Shown here: piece by piece, positions 60,135 through 64,000 of the stretch
Layout: each line of letters begins with the position of its first letter
Numbering within the stretch: position 1 is the first letter of the stretch
DNA from: Saccharum officinarum
Taxonomy: Eukaryota; Streptophyta; Magnoliopsida; Poales; Poaceae
Assembly (NCBI GenBank): GCA_020631735.1
Contig: CM036188.1
Span: 11,326,214-11,390,213 of the forward strand
Length of the DNA: 64,000 nucleotides
Direction: 5' to 3'
Position numbers and translations under genes: made by a program
The notes under the pieces: generated by a model
Database searches by the model: none
The model's input: the letters and a program-made list of their open reading frames with translations, nothing else
Told to the model about the DNA's origin: nothing

Positions 60135-60731
60135 CTAGTTCATTACATCTTTCACTTTGCTAGGATCTACTAATATTCCTCCATTTGAGACAACATGACC
60201 AAGAAAGGAAACTTCCTTCAACCAAAACTCACATTTACTCCGCTTGGCATATAGCTGGTGTTCTCTGAGCTTTTGCAAGACCAACCTCAAATGTTCGGCA
60301 TGTTCCTCCTTAGTCTTGGAGAATACTAGGATATCATCAATGAATACCACTATAAAGTCATCCAGATATTCCATAAACACCTTATTCATCAAATACATAA
60401 AGTATGTAGGGGCATTAGTCAGACCAAAAGACATCACTGTATACTCATATAACCCATACCGTGTGGTAAAAGCTGTCTTTGGTATATCACTAGCACGAAT
60501 CTTCAACTGGTGATATCCAGAACGAAGATCAATCTTAGAGAATACACAAGCACCTCTCAACTGATCAAACAAGTCATCAATTCTAGGCAACGGGTACTTA
60601 TTCTTGATAGTAACCTCATTGAGAGACCGATAATCTACACACATCCTCTGAGTGCCATCTTTCTTGTCCACAAAAATCACTGGTGCTCCCCAAGGTGAAG
60701 AACTAGGACGAATGAAACCCTTATTCTGCAA
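60135..60731 (-). pseudogene. element C reverse transcriptase domain
   Basis: [51 protein letters not shown] and the catalytic box [11 protein letters not shown] (FIDD) are all present, followed by [10 protein letters not shown]. The 198-codon frame is bounded by stops: TAA at the N-terminal side (60741, after DELEELKK) and TAG at 60135, at a position where element A has TGG. Confidence 0.93.
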
Positions 60732-60740
60732 TTCCTTAAT

Positions 60741-61457
60741 TTATTTCTTAAGTTCTTCTAATTCATCTACTCCTATTCTATATGGACGCTTAGCTATGAG
60801 TGTAGTTCCAGGTAATAATTCAATAATAAATTTAATGTCACGGTCTGGTGGCATACCTGGCAATTCCTCAGGAAACACATCAGAGAACTCCTCCACATCC
60901 GGGTCCTCCTTGTTGGCACCATCATTAAGTTGGTTCACTATAGTGGTCTCCTGTTTTTGCACTTTCATATCAACCCTGATCCTATCTCCCTTCAGTGTTG
61001 TCAGCACTACTGATTTCCCTTTGCACTGAATCTCTGCTTGTTGTTGCATCATCCAATCCATTCCCAATATGAGATCAATCCCAGCTGTTCTCAATACTAT
61101 AGGACTCACCTTAAACTCTACCCCCCTTAGAATGAGACTAATCGGGAGACAACGATAAGATGTTGGCATGCTTCCACCAGGTGAGTTTACTAATATAGGG
61201 TTCTTCATGGCACACAAATGAATTCTATGTATTCTAACAAATGCTTGTGATATGAAAGAATGTGATGCTCTAGAATCAAAAAGAACAGTGGCAGGAGTGG
61301 AATGGACATCGAACGTACCAAGCATAACTTCCGGTTCTTCCACTGTTGTTTCTTGAGACAAGTGATTCACCCTTCCAGTGTTAGGCGCAGGCTTCTGGTG
61401 ACTACCCTGCCTCTGGGGAGTCTGCTGGTTGGGCTTCTCAGGGCAATTGTAAGACAA
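60741..61457 (-). pseudogene. element C aspartic protease and start of RT
   Basis: The frame follows the gag zinc knuckle and contains the retropepsin region ATVLFDSRASHSFIS, where the catalytic triplet normally reads D-S/T-G; here Gly is replaced by Arg, which should abolish proteolysis. ILGMDWM is the second conserved protease segment. It ends with LPGTTLIAKRPYRIGVDELE, the conserved link into RT. Confidence 0.9.
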
Positions 61458-61479
61458 GTGACCTTCTTTCCCACATCGA

Positions 61480-62439
61480 AAACACCTGTTGGGGTATTGG
61501 GAACACTAGTCTTCATGGGGGTATTATTGGAAGGACCCTGACGCTGAGTCTGATTCCCACTCTGCTGCGGAGGGCATGGGTTGTCATTCTGCGGCTGGAA
61601 TGGGAGATGTTGCAGGACTGATTGTGAAAAGGGACCTGACCACGATTCCACTGACCAGAAGGAGGCCTCTGTTGATTACCTTGCTGGAAACCAGTATGCG
61701 GACGAGTGTTACTACCAGAAGTATGTCCCTAAAGCCTTTTCCTCTTGGCATCCATCTCCTTGCGCTTGTTATCCACCACGATAGCGCGGTTCACAAGCGT
61801 CTGAAAGTTGGGATAAGTATTGGACATCAGCTGTAATTGTAGTCCATCATACAATCCCTTCAAGAAGCGGCGCTGCTTATCATTGTCATTAGCCACCTCA
61901 TGTGGAGCATATCGTGACAACTGGGCAAACATGTCACGATACTCAGCTACAGACAATGACCCTTGGGTCAAGTTTCTGAATTCCTCTGCCTTCAGTTCTA
62001 TCATCCCTTCTGGTATATGGTAAGTCCTGAAGTTCTCTCTAAACTCCTACCAAGTGACCGCGGGAGCATTGGCTGGGCGACCATACTCATACGATTCCCA
62101 CCAATCCTGAGCTTCTCCCTGGAGTTGTCTAGAAGCAAACAACACCTTCTGCCGGTCATCACATTGTGCAATGTTGAGTTGCTTTTCCACGGCACAAAGC
62201 CAATCATCTGCTTCCAATGGATCAGCGGCATGTGTGAACACTGGGGAATGAGCCTTCAAAAATTCACCACGCTTATCACGTGGTTGTGCCCCAGCAACTG
62301 GCTGATTCTGTTGGTTCTGCACTAGTTGTTGCATAAGCTGTGTCTGCACTGCCAATAGTTGCTCAATAGTTGGTGGCGGTGGTGGTGGTGGATTTGGGGG
62401 AACACCTCCACAACCCCTGCCTCTTCCTCTTCCGGCCAT
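61480..62439 (-). pseudogene. element C gag (capsid and nucleocapsid)
   Basis: ATG at 62439 (MAGRGRGRGCGGVPPNPPPP), a proline stretch, then the retrotransposon gag domain: DPLEADDWLCAVEKQLNIAQ, GEAQDWWESYEYGRP, a TAG at 62047-62049 after TW, then EFRNLTQGSLSVAEYRDMFA and RRFLKGLYDGLQLQ. A further TAG lies at 61729, a frameshift follows near 61600, and the zinc knuckle CFRCGKEGHLSYNC (CCHC) is at about 61490-61445. Gag forms the particle in which reverse transcription occurs. The start at 62439 was chosen because the upstream frame has no gag similarity. Confidence 0.9.
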
Positions 62440-63132
62440 CTGCCATCCATAAAAATGTAAACTATGAGATTTCCATGTTATCAACCACTTATAAGAGAAA
62501 GAATGAGATCTGAAAGTTTTCTGGGCGAATATCAATATTAACAGTTCGGTAAATCAATCATATCTCGAGCTACAGAAGTCCAATAGAGACTTGCTTTATA
62601 TGGTTGGAAAGCTTATGAAGTTCTCCACAACTTTTATTTGGACCATAAGACCAGATTCTGTCGTTAATTTAATGAAAAATAAGGCGCAACAGAAACTGTT
62701 CTAGATTCCAGACTGTGCAGAAACTTTACCTTGTGACAGTTATATCTCTCGAACCAGATCAGATAAAAAGATGATTCTAGTGGCATTTGAAATGTGCTTA
62801 AGCCTAGTTTCTCTCATAAAAATTTCATAAATGTTGCACGAACCGTTTTTGAACCATAGCAGAAACATTACAGACTGCTCTAGAAAACAGTAAGGACAGA
62901 AATGTGACAATACCAAACCCAACTATTATTCCCTTGACTAATAAACTTATTATTCTTAAAAATAGAACTTGTAGACATGCCTACAAGCCCCAACACTCAT
63001 AACAAAAATCTAACTCACACATAAGCATAATGATAAAGCAACTATCACACCAAAGTTCAAACCACACGACAGACTCAAAGACTCAACTGACGTTACTAAG
63101 AACGTTCTTATTACATAAAGCACTCCTATTTT
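62440..63132 (-). other. spacer between the extra ORF and gag in element C
   Basis: AT-rich non-coding sequence with blocks shared with the leaders of elements A and E: ATATCTCGAGCTACAGA (62569), GGTTGGAAAGCTTA (62601), CTGTGCAG (62713). The same theme is repeated about 170 bp later in weaker form. Confidence 0.6.
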
Positions 63133-63999
63133 CTAATGACGTGGCTCATGCTCTAATGTCTCATAAATCTTGGCCATGCCTTGGTTTGCTCGGAGTTCAT
63201 CAATCATTGCTTGGCACCTCTTGATGGTCTTCCCCTGTGCCTTCACCATCTCTTCTAACTGCAGCTTCCTCTCCATCATATCATAAACAAAGTTCACCAT
63301 CACCCGAGGAAGTGGTTCCAACTGCACTGGATCCATCATGGTCCATCCAAGGCCGGGGTGTGCACGAGGGAAGTAACGGTGAACATCATGCTTCATGTTG
63401 TCAAAGCGAAGGTAGCGGAGGCCCATACATGCTTCAAAAGCGGCGTCTTCAATGCTAGCCTCCATGGTAGCTCGATGACCCATGTGAGCATACATCCTGT
63501 CCAGCTGGTATGCCCCTTTTTCCTCATCCTTAGGAAAAATACTCGCTCTTGCCTTCTAGTAAGTGTCCTCCAGCAGATGGGTATATTCCCAACAGACGTA
63601 TTCCACAGCTGGGTGCCAATCAGTGAAGTAGGCAGAGAGCATTCCCACCAGTCGATGGTGAGAGACAGCGTCTCCTCCAGCCTTGTGGTAAATCTTCACA
63701 GTCCACCCCATTGGAGGAGGTGGCACATCCTCAGCAGCTTCATCATGTGGTGGAGACGGGGGTTGCTCTCCTCCATTGGCTTCCTCCTCTTCATCATCTT
63801 CAATCTCAATAATCTCAGAATCTTCTTCAGGCTCGGGTTCTTCCTGGGGAGGTGCTGGCGCTTGGATTGGTGCTTCAGGGGCCTGCTCCTGCTCCTGGGG
63901 TGCTTCCTCTTGTGGCTCTTCAGGTGCAAGCTAAGCACGAGATGGGTAGTGTCCTCCAGTGATGATGCGGGCAGTCTTGCAGCCACGAACCATCTATAG
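63133..63999 (-). pseudogene. extra ORF upstream of gag in element C (ORF0-like)
   Basis: One minus-strand frame runs from an ATG at about 63993 to the stop at 63133. It begins MVRGCKTARIITGG, has a long Pro/Gln/Glu-rich acidic stretch (EEPEPEEDSEIIEIEDDEEE), then PPPPMGWTVKIYHKAGGDAV, HPAVEYVCWEYTHLLED, MYAHMGHRATMEASIEDAAF, MKHDVHRYFPRAHPGLGWTM and a likely coiled-coil end (MMERKLQLEEMVKAQGKTIK). Two in-frame TAG codons (about 63934 and 63556) interrupt it. Its codon pattern is protein-like over roughly 285 codons and it is separate from gag by 700 bp. Extra ORFs of unknown function before gag have been reported in some grass gypsy families; I cannot assign a role. Confidence 0.7.
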
Positions 64000-64000
64000 A

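Larger units (their letters stand above)
55295..63999 (-). mobile_element. autonomous-type Tekay-like gypsy element C, decayed; 5' LTR outside the window
   Basis: Minus-strand order: extra ORF (63999-63133), untranslated spacer, gag (62439-61480), protease, RT, RNase H, integrase and chromodomain (to 58023), polypurine tract, 3' LTR (57975-55295). All domains are present and in the order of Ty3/gypsy, with the chromodomain at the integrase C-terminus. About ten in-frame stops, mostly TAG, and at least one frameshift make it inactive. It is the most complete coding copy in the window and so the best proxy for what mobilised elements A, B and E. Confidence 0.93.

Overview
This is a window of a large, repeat-rich plant nuclear genome, almost certainly a grass (Poaceae), probably panicoid. 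The evidence is chromovirus-type Ty3/gypsy LTR retrotransposons with long LTRs, grass MITEs (Stowaway, Tourist and hAT types), CACTA elements, L1-type LINE tails, and a WUSCHEL-related homeobox gene of the narrow-sheath/WOX3 type. There are no bacterial-type operons. A 100-N assembly gap lies at 41133-41232.

Layout. 1-6175: the 5' part of a minus-strand Tekay-like gypsy element (element A: pol fragment, leader, 5' LTR). 6176-6771: the 3' half of a plant gene (gene G), cut exactly at the LTR end. 7590-8440: a LINE tail. 8650-10130: a diverged repeat carrying a CACTA-type MITE whose left end is tandemly duplicated. 11535-19540: a type I (M-gamma) MADS-box pseudogene split by a complete, young, non-autonomous gypsy element (element E, 11812-19283, 5-bp target duplication). 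20939-22536: a complete non-autonomous CACTA element. 24530-27245: LTR-like sequences. 27246-27840: a LINE tail. 27935-28193: a Stowaway MITE. 29015-32869: a solo LTR with a 5-bp target duplication. 33785-34530: second copy of the 8650 repeat, serving as the empty site for the MITE. 35065-35950: WOX3, the only intact protein-coding gene seen, on the minus strand. 38674-40135: a hAT MITE, a LINE tail and a Tourist MITE.

After the gap: 41233-41775 is an inverted LTR fragment. 41776-46413 is the 3' end of a plus-strand gypsy element (element B). 46414-50082 is the 3' end of element A (integrase, chromodomain, LTR). 50083-50353 is the 5' half of gene G on the minus strand. 50354-55290 is gene G's promoter and then unrecognised AT-rich sequence. 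55295-63999 is a third gypsy element (element C) on the minus strand with 3' LTR, decayed gag-pol and an extra ORF upstream of gag.

The main result is that the gene G halves at 6181-6771 and 50083-50353, about 43 kb apart and in opposite orientation, rejoin in frame once element A and one copy of its 5-bp target duplication (GCGGG/CCCGC) are removed. The piece left of the gap is therefore inverted relative to the piece on the right. Either a contig is mis-oriented at the gap or this is a real inversion with a breakpoint inside nested retrotransposons. The three non-TE genes illustrate different outcomes: WOX3 intact, the MADS gene already degenerate and then split, and gene G with its reading frame intact but interrupted.
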